A DNA stretch of 64,000 bases from Nocardioides allogilvus (lineage in GTDB: Bacteria > Actinomycetota > Actinomycetes > Propionibacteriales > Nocardioidaceae): contig NZ_PZYX01000001.1 of NCBI RefSeq assembly GCF_003047285.1, positions 248,001-312,000 of the forward strand. Reading direction: 5' to 3'. The number at the start of each line of letters is the position of its first letter. The stretch's first letter is position 1. The notes under the pieces are model-generated. The model saw nothing but the letters and a program-made list of their open reading frames with translations, was not told where the DNA came from and ran no database searches. Of the stretch, positions 49,639 to 60,622 are shown one piece after another. The translations under genes were made by a program, and so were the position numbers.

Positions 49639-50626
49639 CCAGCCACGACAGGTAGCGCCGTGACCAGGGGCTCGCCAGCGCCAGCCCCAGGAGCACGGCG
49701 CCGATCGTGGTGACCGCGAGTGCGGCGTACGGGTGGTCCCCGCTCCACTGGGTGAAGCCCTGTGCCTTGACCGTCTTGATCACGAAGCCGTGCAGCAGGT
49801 AGACGTTCATGGTGGCCGCACCCATCGCGGTGAACCACCCGCCGCGGCGCGGCACCAGCGCCATCACCGAGAAGGCGCCGATCAGCCCGACGGCCATCAC
49901 CGAGAGCCGTGTCTGAGCGGCGGTCGCGACCTGCATGTCCAGGTCCTCGTAGCCGGCGTCGTACCAGAGGAAGGCGGTGCGGGCCCAGTCGTCGAGGTCT
50001 CGGGACAGCACCGCAATGAGCACGAGCGCACCGACCGCGGCGACCTTCACCCAGGGGTCGTCGAGGCGAGCGAGGTGTCGGGGCTTGAGGTGCAGGCCGA
50101 GCACGAAGAACGGCAGCAGGCCGAGGATCCGCGGGAGCATGAACCAGTCGAGCGTCCACAGTCCGCCGGCGAGGCTCACCACCACCGCCGCGGGCAGGAA
50201 GAGCCAGTGCCGCTTGAGGACCGGCGTCATCAACCGCCAGAAGAACAGGACGGGGAGATACCACATCGTCCAGTGCGGCTGGAGGTAAAGCAGCCCGGGC
50301 TCGCTCTCGCCGAGGCTGACGCGGTAGTAGTACAGCGCCGGCTCGAAGACGAGGTAGGGGATGACCAGGACGTAGAGCAGGCCCTTGAAGTGCCGCGGCG
50401 TCCATTCGAACGACTTCGAGAGGTAGCCGCTGATGAAGACGAACGCCGGGATGTGCCAGAAGTAGAGGAAGTCGTAGGCCCAGTTGCTGAAGTGGGTGTC
50501 CGGCAGCAGCCCCCAGGAGTGCCCGATCACGACGAGGGTCACCAGGGCCATCTTGGTGTTGTCGAGCCACGGGTCTCGCTGTGTTGCCGCCACGAGTGTC
50601 ACGCTACGACAACGCTGGGGGGCCAT
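49376..50626 (-). CDS. acyltransferase 3 family membrane protein
   Basis: A 416-residue polytopic membrane protein with about ten hydrophobic segments. RDPWLDNTKMALVTLVVIGHSW holds the catalytic-type histidine of the acyltransferase-3/fucose-4-O-acetylase group, and WHIPAFVFISGYLSKSF is its hallmark. Such proteins O-acetylate sugars or cell-surface polymers. After the last membrane helix (about residue 330) a Pro/Ala/Gly-rich tail of some 85 residues runs antisense over the preceding gene. The ATG at 50626 lacks a Shine-Dalgarno and lies 15 bases from the divergent Nudix start, so GTG starts about 30 bases inside are possible. Confidence 0.75.
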   Translation of the reverse strand: MAPQRCRSVTLVAATQRDPWLDNTKMALVTLVVIGHSWGLLPDTHFSNWAYDFLYFWHIPAFVFISGYLSKSFEWTPRHFKGLLYVLVIPYLVFEPALYYYRVSLGESEPGLLYLQPHWTMWYLPVLFFWRLMTPVLKRHWLFLPAAVVVSLAGGLWTLDWFMLPRILGLLPFFVLGLHLKPRHLARLDDPWVKVAAVGALVLIAVLSRDLDDWARTAFLWYDAGYEDLDMQVATAAQTRLSVMAVGLIGAFSVMALVPRRGGWFTAMGAATMNVYLLHGFVIKTVKAQGFTQWSGDHPYAALAVTTIGAVLLGLALASPWSRRYLSWLVNPLGTWEKHRKRAGQEDRTPPAPTTAAPPSVEPSPVPLPRAGSAPLLPGETDTTAHAPPAVGGGTDEPGFPRAAPSGERRGPESTR

Positions 50627-50641
50627 GGCAGGTTAGGGCCC

Positions 50642-51526
50642 ATGGGTTCCCTGCCGAGACGACAGCGCGTGGCGGCCTATGCCGTGATCATGCGCGTCAC
50701 CACGGAGCCCGAGGTGCTCCTGTGCCGGCTCGCGCCGCGCGTCAGCCGCACCGAGCTGTGGACGCTCCCGGGCGGCGGTCTCGACCACGGTGAGGACCCG
50801 CGCGACGCGCTGCTGCGCGAGATCGTCGAGGAGACCGGCCTCGACGCGACGATCGGCGACACGGCCCACGTCTACTCCGCCCACCTGCCGCGAGCCTCGC
50901 GCGACGGCGTGATGACCGACTTCCACGCCCTGCGGATCGTCTACGACGCATGGGTGCCCTCGGACGCGCCCGAGCCGCGCGTCATCGAGATCGGCGGCTC
51001 GACCGTCGAGGCCGCCTGGCACCCGCTCTCCCGGGTGGCCGACGGGTCGCTGCCCGTGGTGGCGATGGTGGGGGAGGCGCTGGCCGACCACTCACCCTTC
51101 CAGCTGCAGCGGATCGCCGCCTACGCGCTGGTCCGCCGCGGGTCGGCGGTGCTGCTCACGCGGCTGTCGGGGCGCGCCCACCACACCGGCTCCTGGACGC
51201 TGCCGGGCGGCGGGGTCGACCACGGCGAGCGGCCTGCTGACGCGCTGGCCCGCGAGGTCGCCGAGGAGTGCGGGGTCGACTGCGAGGTCGGCCCGCTCCT
51301 CGACGTACACGACACGCACTTCTCCGGTACGGCGCCGAGTGGCCGTGTCGAGGACTTCCACGGCGTCCACCTGATCTTCGCCGCCACGGTGCTCGCCGAC
51401 GCCGAGGCCCGCGTCGTGGAGGTCGGTGGCACGACCGACGCCGTGGCCTGGGTGGAGATCGCGGACATCGAGTCCGGTGCCGTGCGCGTCCTCGACCTCG
51501 TCCGACATGCCCTGGAGCTCTCATGA
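50642..51526 (+). CDS. tandem Nudix hydrolase
   Basis: A 294-residue protein with two complete Nudix domains. The Nudix boxes are GGGLDHGEDPRDALLREIVE-ETG (around residues 44-66) and GGGVDHGERPADALAREVAE-ECG (around 191-213), both with the REUXEE core, so both sites should be active. The halves align with each other along their length, indicating an internal duplication. Substrate (nucleotide, sugar-nucleotide or other pyrophosphate) is unknown. The frame is open far upstream, but the ATG at 50642 starts the first domain. ATGA overlap with the next gene. Confidence 0.85.
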   Translation: MGSLPRRQRVAAYAVIMRVTTEPEVLLCRLAPRVSRTELWTLPGGGLDHGEDPRDALLREIVEETGLDATIGDTAHVYSAHLPRASRDGVMTDFHALRIVYDAWVPSDAPEPRVIEIGGSTVEAAWHPLSRVADGSLPVVAMVGEALADHSPFQLQRIAAYALVRRGSAVLLTRLSGRAHHTGSWTLPGGGVDHGERPADALAREVAEECGVDCEVGPLLDVHDTHFSGTAPSGRVEDFHGVHLIFAATVLADAEARVVEVGGTTDAVAWVEIADIESGAVRVLDLVRHALELS

Positions 51527-52794
51527 CCGAGACCGTGTTCACCTACGCCGCCCCCGGACTGAAGTTCGGCACCGGCGCCTCGGCCGAGATCGGCCACGAC
51601 CTCCACCAGCTCATCGGTTCGTCGACCGTCCGACCGCGGGTGCTGCTCGTGACCGACCAGGGCGTGGCGGCGACCGGGCACCCGGCGCGGATCGCGGAGC
51701 AGATCGGCGAGCGTGGTCTCGACGTCACCGTCTTCGACCGGGCCCGGGTCGAGCCGACCGACGAGTCGCTCGAGGAGGCGATCGCCTTCGCCCGCGACGG
51801 TGGTCCCTGGGCCGCGATCGTGGCCGTGGGCGGGGGCTCGGCGATCGACACCGCGAAGGCGGTCAACCTGCTGGTGACCAACGAGGGAGAGCTGTTCGAC
51901 TACCTCAACGCGCCCGTGGGCGCCGGCCGGGCGCCGACCGCGCCGCTGCTCCCGCTCGTCGCCGTGCCGACGACCACCGGCACGGGGTCGGAGTCGACGA
52001 CGATCTGCGTGCTCGACGTGCTCGCGCTCAAGGTCAAGACCGGCATCAGCCACGCCCGCCTGCGACCGACGCTCGCCGTCGTCGATCCGGCCCTGACGAT
52101 GAGCCAGCCGGCGATGGTGACCGCGAGCTGCGGCATGGACATCTTGTGCCACGCGCTGGAGAGCTACACCGCTCGCTGGTTCGCCGACTTCGACGCCAAG
52201 CGCCCCGAGGAGCGGGTGCCCTACTGCGGCGCCAACCCGATCGCGGACATGTGGTCCGAGAAGTCGCTCTCGCTGCTGGCCGGCGCCTTCCGCACCGCCG
52301 TCCGCGACGGCTCGTCGGTCGAGGCTCGGGAGCAGATGGCGCTCGCGGCGACCTTCGCCGGGCTCGGCTTCGGCAACGCCGGCGTGCACATCCCGCACGC
52401 CAACGCCTACCCGATCGCCGGGCGCGTGCGGGACTACCGGCCCGAGGGCTATCCGCAGGACGAGCCGATCGTGCCGCACGGCATGGCTGTCTCTCTGACC
52501 GCGCCGGCGGCCTTCGCGCTCACCTTCGACGCCGCGCCCGACCGGCACCTGCGGGCCGCCTCGCTGCTCGGCGGGTCAGGCGCCGGACCTGATGCCCTGC
52601 CGTCGGTGCTGCGGTCGCTGATGCGGGACATCGCCATCCCCAACGGGCTGGCCGAGGTCGGCTATCTCGACAGCGACGTCGACGACCTGGTCGAGGGCGC
52701 GCTCAAGCAGCAGCGGCTGCTGGCGACCGCGCCGCGCGCGGTGACCGGCGAGGACCTGGCCGGCGTCTTCCGCGCGTCCATGGAGCACTGGTAG
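51523..52794 (+). CDS. iron-containing alcohol dehydrogenase, hydroxyacid-oxoacid transhydrogenase-like
   Basis: A 423-residue group III (iron-dependent) alcohol dehydrogenase. GGGSAIDTAKAVNLL binds the dinucleotide, PTTTGTGSESTTICVLD and the metal-binding histidines in CHALES and HIPHANAYPIAG are in place. The sequence HIPHANAYPIAGRVRDYRPEGYP is typical of the ADHFE1 hydroxyacid-oxoacid transhydrogenase branch, which couples 4-hydroxybutyrate and 2-oxoglutarate; the reaction here is inferred. Coupled to the tandem Nudix gene. Confidence 0.85.
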   Translation: MTETVFTYAAPGLKFGTGASAEIGHDLHQLIGSSTVRPRVLLVTDQGVAATGHPARIAEQIGERGLDVTVFDRARVEPTDESLEEAIAFARDGGPWAAIVAVGGGSAIDTAKAVNLLVTNEGELFDYLNAPVGAGRAPTAPLLPLVAVPTTTGTGSESTTICVLDVLALKVKTGISHARLRPTLAVVDPALTMSQPAMVTASCGMDILCHALESYTARWFADFDAKRPEERVPYCGANPIADMWSEKSLSLLAGAFRTAVRDGSSVEAREQMALAATFAGLGFGNAGVHIPHANAYPIAGRVRDYRPEGYPQDEPIVPHGMAVSLTAPAAFALTFDAAPDRHLRAASLLGGSGAGPDALPSVLRSLMRDIAIPNGLAEVGYLDSDVDDLVEGALKQQRLLATAPRAVTGEDLAGVFRASMEHW

Positions 52795-52812
52795 CGCCAG
52801 TAGACTGGGCAG

Positions 52813-52896
52813 GTGAACCCCCGCCACCGCCGTCTTGTCATCCCGGTCGCGTTGGGAGCACTCATCCTGATCGTCATCGTCGCCGCCCTGTTCTGA
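52813..52896 (+). CDS. 27-residue single-pass membrane peptide
   Basis: A short frame from GTG 52813 to TGA 52896: a basic head (NPRHRRL) followed by an uninterrupted hydrophobic helix VIPVALGALILIVIVAALF. TAGACT (52801-52806) lies six bases before the GTG, so it looks leaderless and promoter-proximal. Its last base is the first base of the methyltransferase ATG (TGATG), giving translational coupling. Function unknown; it could be a leader that sets expression of the methyltransferase or a genuine small membrane protein. Confidence 0.6.
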   Translation: MNPRHRRLVIPVALGALILIVIVAALF

Positions 52897-54128
52897 TGGC
52901 GGCCCTGCCCCTCTCCGAAGCGCTGGACCTGGTCCGCGCCCTGCTGCTCGACCCCGAGGGCCTGGTCCGCGCCGTCGCCTCCGGTCGCCAGAAGGGCCAG
53001 CGGCTCCCACACGTCGCGGACCGCGACGTCCGCCGCGTCGAGCTCCGCCACGTCGACCTGAAGACCGGGCGCCACCTGCAGGTCGTGTCGTACGACGACA
53101 CCCAGGCCCACACCGCGAACTTCGCCGTCGGCAGCGAGGCCGAGGCGGCGGTGGCCGTCCTCCTCGCCGAGCCCTTCGGCAACTGGCACGTCGACACGAC
53201 GGACCGGACCCACCAGCTCCGGGTCACCAAGAAGCTCGAGGCGATCGTGCACACCCAGGACCGCGCCGAGGCGCTCACCGCCGAGCGCGGCCACGACCGC
53301 GACAAGCAGCGGCTCCTGGCCGAGGACGACCCGGTGCTGGTCGCGCTCGGCATCTCGGACGCACAGGGGCGGATCAAGCCCACGCGGCAGGCGAAGTACC
53401 GCCAGGTCGAGGAGTTCCTCCGGCTGCTCGACAGCTCGATCACCGATGCCCTCGCCAAGGGCCACCTGCGCCGCCCGACCGAGGACGAGCCGCTGCGGGT
53501 CGTCGACCTGGGCTGTGGCAACGCCTATCTCACCTTCGCCGCGCAGCGCTACCTCAGCCACGTGCGCGAGCTGCCGGTGCGTGTCACCGGCGTCGACGTC
53601 AAGCAGCAGTCGGCCGACCACAACACCGGGGTGGCTGCCACCCTCGGCATCGACGCCGACTTCGTCGTCGGCACGATCGGCGAGGCCGACCTCCCGCAGC
53701 CGCCCGACGTGGTGCTCGCGCTGCACGCCTGCGACACCGCGACCGACGACGCGCTGGCTCGCGCGGTCGGGTGGGGAGCCGGGCTGGTGCTCGCCGCCCC
53801 CTGCTGCCACCACGACATCGCGGCCCAGCTCCGCAAGGCGACCACGCCGGCGCCGTACGCCCTGCTCACCCGGCACGGCATCCTGCGGGAGCGCTTCGCC
53901 GACACGCTCACCGACGCGCTGCGCGCCTCGATCCTGCGACTGGCCGGCTATCGCGTCGACGTGGTCGAGTTCGTCGAGAGCGCGCACACGCCCCGCAACA
54001 CGCTGCTGCGCGCCACCAGGGTCGGTGAGCGCGCGCCCGCGGACGTGGGCGAGGACTACGACGACCTCGTGACCACGTGGGGAGTGACCCCGAAGCTCGC
54101 CGACCTGGTGGAGCTGGACCGTGGCTGA
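52896..54128 (+). CDS. class I SAM-dependent methyltransferase, METTL25/RRNAD1-like
   Basis: A 410-residue protein: an N-terminal domain of about 190 residues (RVTKKLEAIVHTQD in its middle) and a C-terminal Rossmann methyltransferase domain with the SAM motif VVDLGCGNAYLTFA, ALHACDTATDDALARAV and APCCHHDIAAQL. The PCCHH sequence and layout match the Methyltransf_32/METTL25 family, whose bacterial targets are unknown. Overlaps the next gene by eight bases and is coupled to the small peptide upstream. Confidence 0.8.
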   Translation: MAALPLSEALDLVRALLLDPEGLVRAVASGRQKGQRLPHVADRDVRRVELRHVDLKTGRHLQVVSYDDTQAHTANFAVGSEAEAAVAVLLAEPFGNWHVDTTDRTHQLRVTKKLEAIVHTQDRAEALTAERGHDRDKQRLLAEDDPVLVALGISDAQGRIKPTRQAKYRQVEEFLRLLDSSITDALAKGHLRRPTEDEPLRVVDLGCGNAYLTFAAQRYLSHVRELPVRVTGVDVKQQSADHNTGVAATLGIDADFVVGTIGEADLPQPPDVVLALHACDTATDDALARAVGWGAGLVLAAPCCHHDIAAQLRKATTPAPYALLTRHGILRERFADTLTDALRASILRLAGYRVDVVEFVESAHTPRNTLLRATRVGERAPADVGEDYDDLVTTWGVTPKLADLVELDRG

Positions 54129-55146
54129 GCGCCTGCTGCGCGGGCTCGGCGCCCTCGCCGTCCTCGCTCCGTTCGTCGTCGGGCTCACCGCCGCGGGCGC
54201 GGACCGCGACGGCGAGGAGGTCTTCCGCTTCCTCGACTCCGAGATCGTCGAGTCCAGCGGGCTGGTCCTCGAGGATGACCGAGCCCACACGATCAACGAC
54301 TCCGGCGACACTGGCCGTGTGTTCACCGTCGACGTCGCGACGGGCGAGACGGTCGGCGTCACCTACTGGGCCGACGGCCCCGACGACGTCGAGGCGCTCG
54401 CCCCCGCGGGCCCCGGTCACGTGTGGGTCGCCGACATCGGTGACAACACCGCGTCGCGCGACTCGATCGAGGTCACCCGCGTGCCGGTCGGCGACGGCGA
54501 GCGGACCGTCGACGAGGAGACCATCGACCTCGTCTATCCCGACGGCCAGCGTGATGCCGAGGCGCTGCTCGTGCACCCCGTCACCGGTCGGTTGTACGTC
54601 GCCACGAAGGGCTTCTTCGGCGGCGAGCTCTATGCCGCGCCTCCCGAGCTGGCTGACGACGCCCCCAACATGCTGGGACTGGTGGGGGAGACCGCCGGCA
54701 TCGTCACCGACGGCGCGTTCTTCCCCGACGGCGAGCACCTGGTCCTGCGGACCTACACCAACGCCGTCGTCTACTCCTTCCCCGCGCTCGAGCAGGTCGG
54801 CGCCTTCGACCTGCCCAGCCAGCAGCAGGGGGAGGGGATCGCGGTTGCCTCGACACGGGCCGTCCTGCTCAGCAGCGAGGGCCAGCAGGCACCCGTGCTG
54901 CGCGTGCCGCTGCCGGCGTCGATCCGCTCGGTGCTCTCGGCCACGGCCGGCCCCACGCCGTCGCCCCTGGCCTCGTCCTCGACCTCGCCCTCCGCGACGC
55001 CCGCCCCCGAGCCCGAGGGTGGAGCCAGGGCGGTGGACGACCTGACGGAGGCTGCCGGCGACCGCAGCGTGTGGTGGTGGGTCGTGAGCGGTCTGCTCGG
55101 TCTCGGTGTGCTGGTCGTGCTGGTGCGCGCGCTCAGGCCGCGCTGA
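54121..55146 (+). CDS. secreted, membrane-anchored beta-propeller-like protein
   Basis: A 341-residue protein of unknown function. N-terminal signal sequence (LLRGLGALAVLAPFVVGLTAAGA), a domain with repeated short strands (SSGLVLEDDRAHTINDSGDTGRVFTVD, DDVEALAPAGPGHVWVADIGDN, DAEALLVHPVTGRLYVATKG, GEGIAVAS) that looks like propeller blades, a Ser/Thr/Pro linker, one C-terminal membrane helix and a basic tail. Probably displayed on the cell surface. GTG start overlaps the methyltransferase stop by eight bases. Confidence 0.65.
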   Translation: MAERLLRGLGALAVLAPFVVGLTAAGADRDGEEVFRFLDSEIVESSGLVLEDDRAHTINDSGDTGRVFTVDVATGETVGVTYWADGPDDVEALAPAGPGHVWVADIGDNTASRDSIEVTRVPVGDGERTVDEETIDLVYPDGQRDAEALLVHPVTGRLYVATKGFFGGELYAAPPELADDAPNMLGLVGETAGIVTDGAFFPDGEHLVLRTYTNAVVYSFPALEQVGAFDLPSQQQGEGIAVASTRAVLLSSEGQQAPVLRVPLPASIRSVLSATAGPTPSPLASSSTSPSATPAPEPEGGARAVDDLTEAAGDRSVWWWVVSGLLGLGVLVVLVRALRPR

Positions 55147-55201
55147 GCCTGCCGCCCCGCGGGTGAGGCGACGGAGCGCGGCGCGCGGCTAGCGTGCGAG
55201 C

Positions 55202-57372
<2,171 letters not shown>

Positions 57373-57404
57373 TCAGCGGCGCCAGCCTCTCATACGATGC
57401 CAGC

Positions 57405-57941
57405 ATGCGTCCTCTCAGCGTCTCAGGCGGACTCGACCTGCGTCAGGTCCCGATCGGTGATCCGGACGCCCAGGCGTTGATCGAGAAGGTGCAGGACGAA
57501 TATGTCCTGCGCTACGGCGGTCGCGACGAGTCCCCGATCGACCACGCCGAGTTCGTGGCGCCGCACGGCGCCTTCTTCGTCGGCCACCTCGAGGGCCGGC
57601 CGGTCGTGTCGGGGGCGTGGCGTCGCCGTACCGACGTCGAGCTGGGTGGCACGACGAACACGGCCGAGATCAAGCGGATGTACGTCGCTCCCGCCGCCCG
57701 TGGCCTCGGGCTGGCCCGCCGGATGCTCGCCCACCTGGAGGACACCGCGCAGCAGGCGGGCGTGGCGGCGATGGTGCTGGAGACCGGCTCCAAGCAGCCG
57801 GAGGCGATCGCGCTCTACGAGTCCTCGGGCTACTCGGCGATCCCCGGCTTCGGGTTCTACCGCTGCGAACCCCTGAGCCGCTGCCTCGGCAAGGTGCTGG
57901 ACGTGTCGGCGTGTCCAGCCGACACGCCGCACCACGAGTAG
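57405..57941 (+). CDS. GNAT family N-acetyltransferase
   Basis: A 178-residue GNAT with the acetyl-CoA loop YVAPAARGLGLARRMLAHLE (residues about 93-112) and the C-terminal MVLETGSKQPEAIALYESSGY. The acceptor is unknown. TACGAT (57393-57398) is six bases before the ATG, indicating a leaderless start; divergent from serC. Confidence 0.85.
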   Translation: MRPLSVSGGLDLRQVPIGDPDAQALIEKVQDEYVLRYGGRDESPIDHAEFVAPHGAFFVGHLEGRPVVSGAWRRRTDVELGGTTNTAEIKRMYVAPAARGLGLARRMLAHLEDTAQQAGVAAMVLETGSKQPEAIALYESSGYSAIPGFGFYRCEPLSRCLGKVLDVSACPADTPHHE

Positions 57942-57994
57942 TTTTTTGCCCCTTTCGTCCCCACAGTCCCATCCGCACGCCTAACCTCGTCCTC

Positions 57995-58570
57995 GTGCGC
58001 AAGGGACTGGTGGTGCTGGTGACGGCTGCGCTCGTGGCCTGCCTGACGACCGTGCGCGCGGATGCCAACTACGTGATGCCGGTGGACGGCTATGCGAGCT
58101 ACCAGCCGCAGAAGGCGTGCGCGCGCAAGGACAAGCCGGGCACGGTCGCGCTCGGCCAGTGGCTGGCGGCCCGCGGCGGCGCCTACGGCGGCACGCTGCG
58201 CGACTGTCGCAGCGGCGGGCAGTCCGAGCACAAGGACGGTCGGGCCTTCGACTGGACCCTGGACGCGACCGACCTCGATGACGAGGCCACCGCGGAGGCC
58301 TTCATCACCGAGGTCTTCGCCGACGACGAGCTCGGCGACACCGACGCGCTCGCGCGGCGGATGGGCATCATGTACGTCATCTGGGACGACAGGATGTACG
58401 CCGCGTGGGACGGCTTCGAGCCGAAGCGCTACCTCAGCTCCGGCTGCCGCTCCCGCAAGACCTGCTCGCCCACCCTGCGCCACCGCGACCACATGCACAT
58501 CTCGCTGAGCAAGGCCGGGGCCAAGGCCCTGACGAGCTGGTACGTCGAGCGCGCAGCCGTCGCCGGCTGA
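57995..58570 (+). CDS. secreted protein with M15-like zinc-peptidase domain
   Basis: A 191-residue protein: signal peptide (GLVVLVTAALVACLTTVRADA) and a domain with SEHKDGRAFDW and HRDHMHISLS. These correspond to the SxHxxGxAxD and HxH zinc motifs of D-Ala-D-Ala/VanY-type M15 peptidases, although the domain is short and divergent. Cysteines (KAC, RDC, SGC, KTC) may form disulfides. Likely a cell-wall hydrolase or a non-catalytic relative. TAACCT (57982-57987) stands seven bases before the GTG, again suggesting a leaderless transcript. Confidence 0.65.
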   Translation: MRKGLVVLVTAALVACLTTVRADANYVMPVDGYASYQPQKACARKDKPGTVALGQWLAARGGAYGGTLRDCRSGGQSEHKDGRAFDWTLDATDLDDEATAEAFITEVFADDELGDTDALARRMGIMYVIWDDRMYAAWDGFEPKRYLSSGCRSRKTCSPTLRHRDHMHISLSKAGAKALTSWYVERAAVAG

Positions 58571-58577
58571 GGACCGG

Positions 58578-59258
58578 CTACAGAAGCCCGACGACCAGGC
58601 CGAGCACGAGCGCGCCGACGACGATCGGCACGGCGACGACCAGTGCGCCGCGGTTGAGCGCAGCCATGACCTGGTTGGTGACCATGCCGTCGATCCTGTT
58701 CTCGAGCCGGTCGCTGGTGGCGTCCCAGTCGACGTCGTTGCCCGAGGTTGCGGCGAGCTCAACGGCAGCGATGGAGCCGACGCGCTTGTAGACCTGCTTC
58801 TTGGCGAACGCGCTGACGAAGCCGAGGACGCCGGAGCGCTCCTTGCCGAGCAGCTTGGCGGCGCCGATCACGCGGCTGGAGGCGGCGTCCAGGGCGTTGC
58901 CGCCGATGCCACCGGTGACGCGGTCGCCCGCGCGGGCCACGTCGAGCACGCCCTCGAGCGCGTGCGAGGCGAGGTTGGCCTCGTCGTTGGCGGCGACGAT
59001 CGCCGCGCCGGCGGCGCGGTAGATCCCGAGGTAGACGGAGGCGACCGTGGTCGCGATGGTGATCAGCACGGCCATCAGGAGGACGCGCAGCCACGAGTCG
59101 GACAGGAGGTAGACCATCGTGCCGACGACCAGGGTCAGGACGGCGCCGAAGATCGTGCCCTTGACGGCGGTCTGCACGACGCTGCCGGCCGTGGCCCTGA
59201 GGGACGCGACGAGGGAGTCCTCGACGACCTGCTTTGCATTGCTGAGCGCACCGGCCAT
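58578..59258 (-). CDS. conserved hypothetical membrane protein
   Basis: A 226-residue protein not recognised. It has an amphipathic N-terminus, two adjacent hydrophobic segments (about 33-50 and 55-80), a helical Ala/Gly-rich middle and a third hydrophobic segment at the C-terminus (VVAVPIVVGALVLGLVVGLL). AGGTGAG lies before the ATG. Converges on the M15-like gene, seven bases away. Confidence 0.55.
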   Translation of the reverse strand: MAGALSNAKQVVEDSLVASLRATAGSVVQTAVKGTIFGAVLTLVVGTMVYLLSDSWLRVLLMAVLITIATTVASVYLGIYRAAGAAIVAANDEANLASHALEGVLDVARAGDRVTGGIGGNALDAASSRVIGAAKLLGKERSGVLGFVSAFAKKQVYKRVGSIAAVELAATSGNDVDWDATSDRLENRIDGMVTNQVMAALNRGALVVAVPIVVGALVLGLVVGLL

Positions 59259-59318
59259 GGGATCTCACCTTTGATGTTCTCGTGGAGTTGAGCGAAGTAT
59301 CCACCGGCTGATGCGGAA

Positions 59319-59363
59319 ACAGCGGTATTTCGCAGCCACGTGGTGACTGTGAAATACCGCTGT
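59319..59363. repeat. 45-bp near-perfect palindrome
   Basis: Arms ACAGCGGTATTTCGCAG (59319-59335) and CTGTGAAATACCGCTGT (59347-59363) pair over 17 positions with one G-T pair; the 11-base loop contains the palindrome CCACGTGG. It follows the citrate synthase stop by 18 bases on that strand, so it can act as its terminator, but the symmetry and length also suit a repeated palindromic element. Confidence 0.7.
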
Positions 59364-59381
59364 CTCTCGTGACGAACGGAC

Positions 59382-60485
59382 CTACTTGGCCCAGTCCTCG
59401 CTCCAGCCGTCGACCTCGCTGGCCGGGCGGGCAGCCGGGCCGGTGTAGATCGCGGACGGCCGGATCAGGCGACCGGTGCGCTTCTGCTCCAGGATGTGCG
59501 CCGACCAGCCACCCGTGCGGGCGCAGGTGAACATCGAGGTGAACATGTTGGCCGGCACCTCGGCGAAGTCGAGCACGATCGCGGCCCAGAACTCGACGTT
59601 GGTCTCGAGGACACGGTCGGGACGACGCTCGCGAAGCTCGGAGAGCGCGGCCTTCTCCAGCGCCTCGGCGACGGCATAGCGGGGAGCGTCGAGCTCCTTC
59701 GCCGTACGCCGCAGCACGCGGGCACGCGGGTCCTCGGCGCGGTAGACGCGGTGGCCGAAGCCCATCAGGCGCTCGCCGGAGTCGAGGAGGCCCTTGACGT
59801 ACGCCGTGGCGTCGCCCGTCTTCTCGACCTCCTCGATCATGGTGAGCACGCGGGCCGGGGCGCCGCCGTGCAGCGGGCCGCTCATGGCGCCGATCGCACC
59901 GGAGAACGCGGCCGCGACGTCGGCGCCGGTGGAGGTGATGACGCGCGCGGTGAACGTCGAGGCGTTCATGCCGTGCTCGGCAGCCGAGCTCCAGTAGGCG
60001 TCGATCGCCTTGACGTGCTTGGGGTCGGCCTCGCCCTTCCAGCGGACCAGGAACTTCTCCGCGAGCGAGGAGCCCTCGTCGACGATCTTCTGCGAGACGA
60101 CCGGCTTGTCGAGCCCGCGGGCCGACTGGGCGGCGTAGGACAGGACCATGACCGCGACGCGGGCGAGGTCCTCGCGGGCCTGCTCGTCGGTGATGTCATA
60201 GGTCTGGCCGAAGCCGAACTGCGGCGCGAGCATGGCGATCGCGGCCTGGACGTCGACGCGCACGTCACCGGTGTGCACCGGGAGGCTGAACGCCTCGGCA
60301 GGCGGCAGGCCGGGGGCGTAGGAGCCGTCGATCAAGAGGCCCCAGACGTTCTCGAACGGCACGCGGCCGACGATGTCCTCGATGTCGACGCCGCGGTAGC
60401 GGAGCGCCGATCCTTCCTTGTCGGGTTCGGCGATCTCGGTTTCGAATGCGACGACACCTTCGAGCCCGTGGTGGACCTCAGTCAT
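59382..60485 (-). CDS. citrate synthase, short type (citrate synthase 2)
   Basis: A 367-residue citrate synthase of the short Gram-positive type. AFSGAIGAMSGPLHGGAP, FGHRVYRAEDPRA and the C-terminal DFAEVPANMFTSMFTCARTGGWSAH hold the catalytic His, His and Asp regions. It condenses acetyl-CoA (or propionyl-CoA in some relatives) with oxaloacetate. The start at 60485 (MTEVHHGLEG) follows AAAGGAG by 12 bases. In mycobacteria and Streptomyces a citA of this type lies near serC or pdxH, matching this region. Confidence 0.9.
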   Translation of the reverse strand: MTEVHHGLEGVVAFETEIAEPDKEGSALRYRGVDIEDIVGRVPFENVWGLLIDGSYAPGLPPAEAFSLPVHTGDVRVDVQAAIAMLAPQFGFGQTYDITDEQAREDLARVAVMVLSYAAQSARGLDKPVVSQKIVDEGSSLAEKFLVRWKGEADPKHVKAIDAYWSSAAEHGMNASTFTARVITSTGADVAAAFSGAIGAMSGPLHGGAPARVLTMIEEVEKTGDATAYVKGLLDSGERLMGFGHRVYRAEDPRARVLRRTAKELDAPRYAVAEALEKAALSELRERRPDRVLETNVEFWAAIVLDFAEVPANMFTSMFTCARTGGWSAHILEQKRTGRLIRPSAIYTGPAARPASEVDGWSEDWAK

Positions 60486-60622
60486 GCGGCAGACGCTCCT
60501 TTGCGTATGGCGTAGGCCCGCCTCAGATGGTCTCGCGAGCCGACTAATTGTGCACCCGAGGGGCGAGCGCGTCATCACCGAGGCCCATTCCCGGCACCCG
60601 CTCGGCGGTCTAGGGTGCGGCC

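Noticed and set aside
49733-50641. A 303-codon extension of the tandem Nudix gene
   Set aside because: It is antisense to the membrane acyltransferase and lacks any Nudix-related sequence; the domain starts right after ATG 50642.
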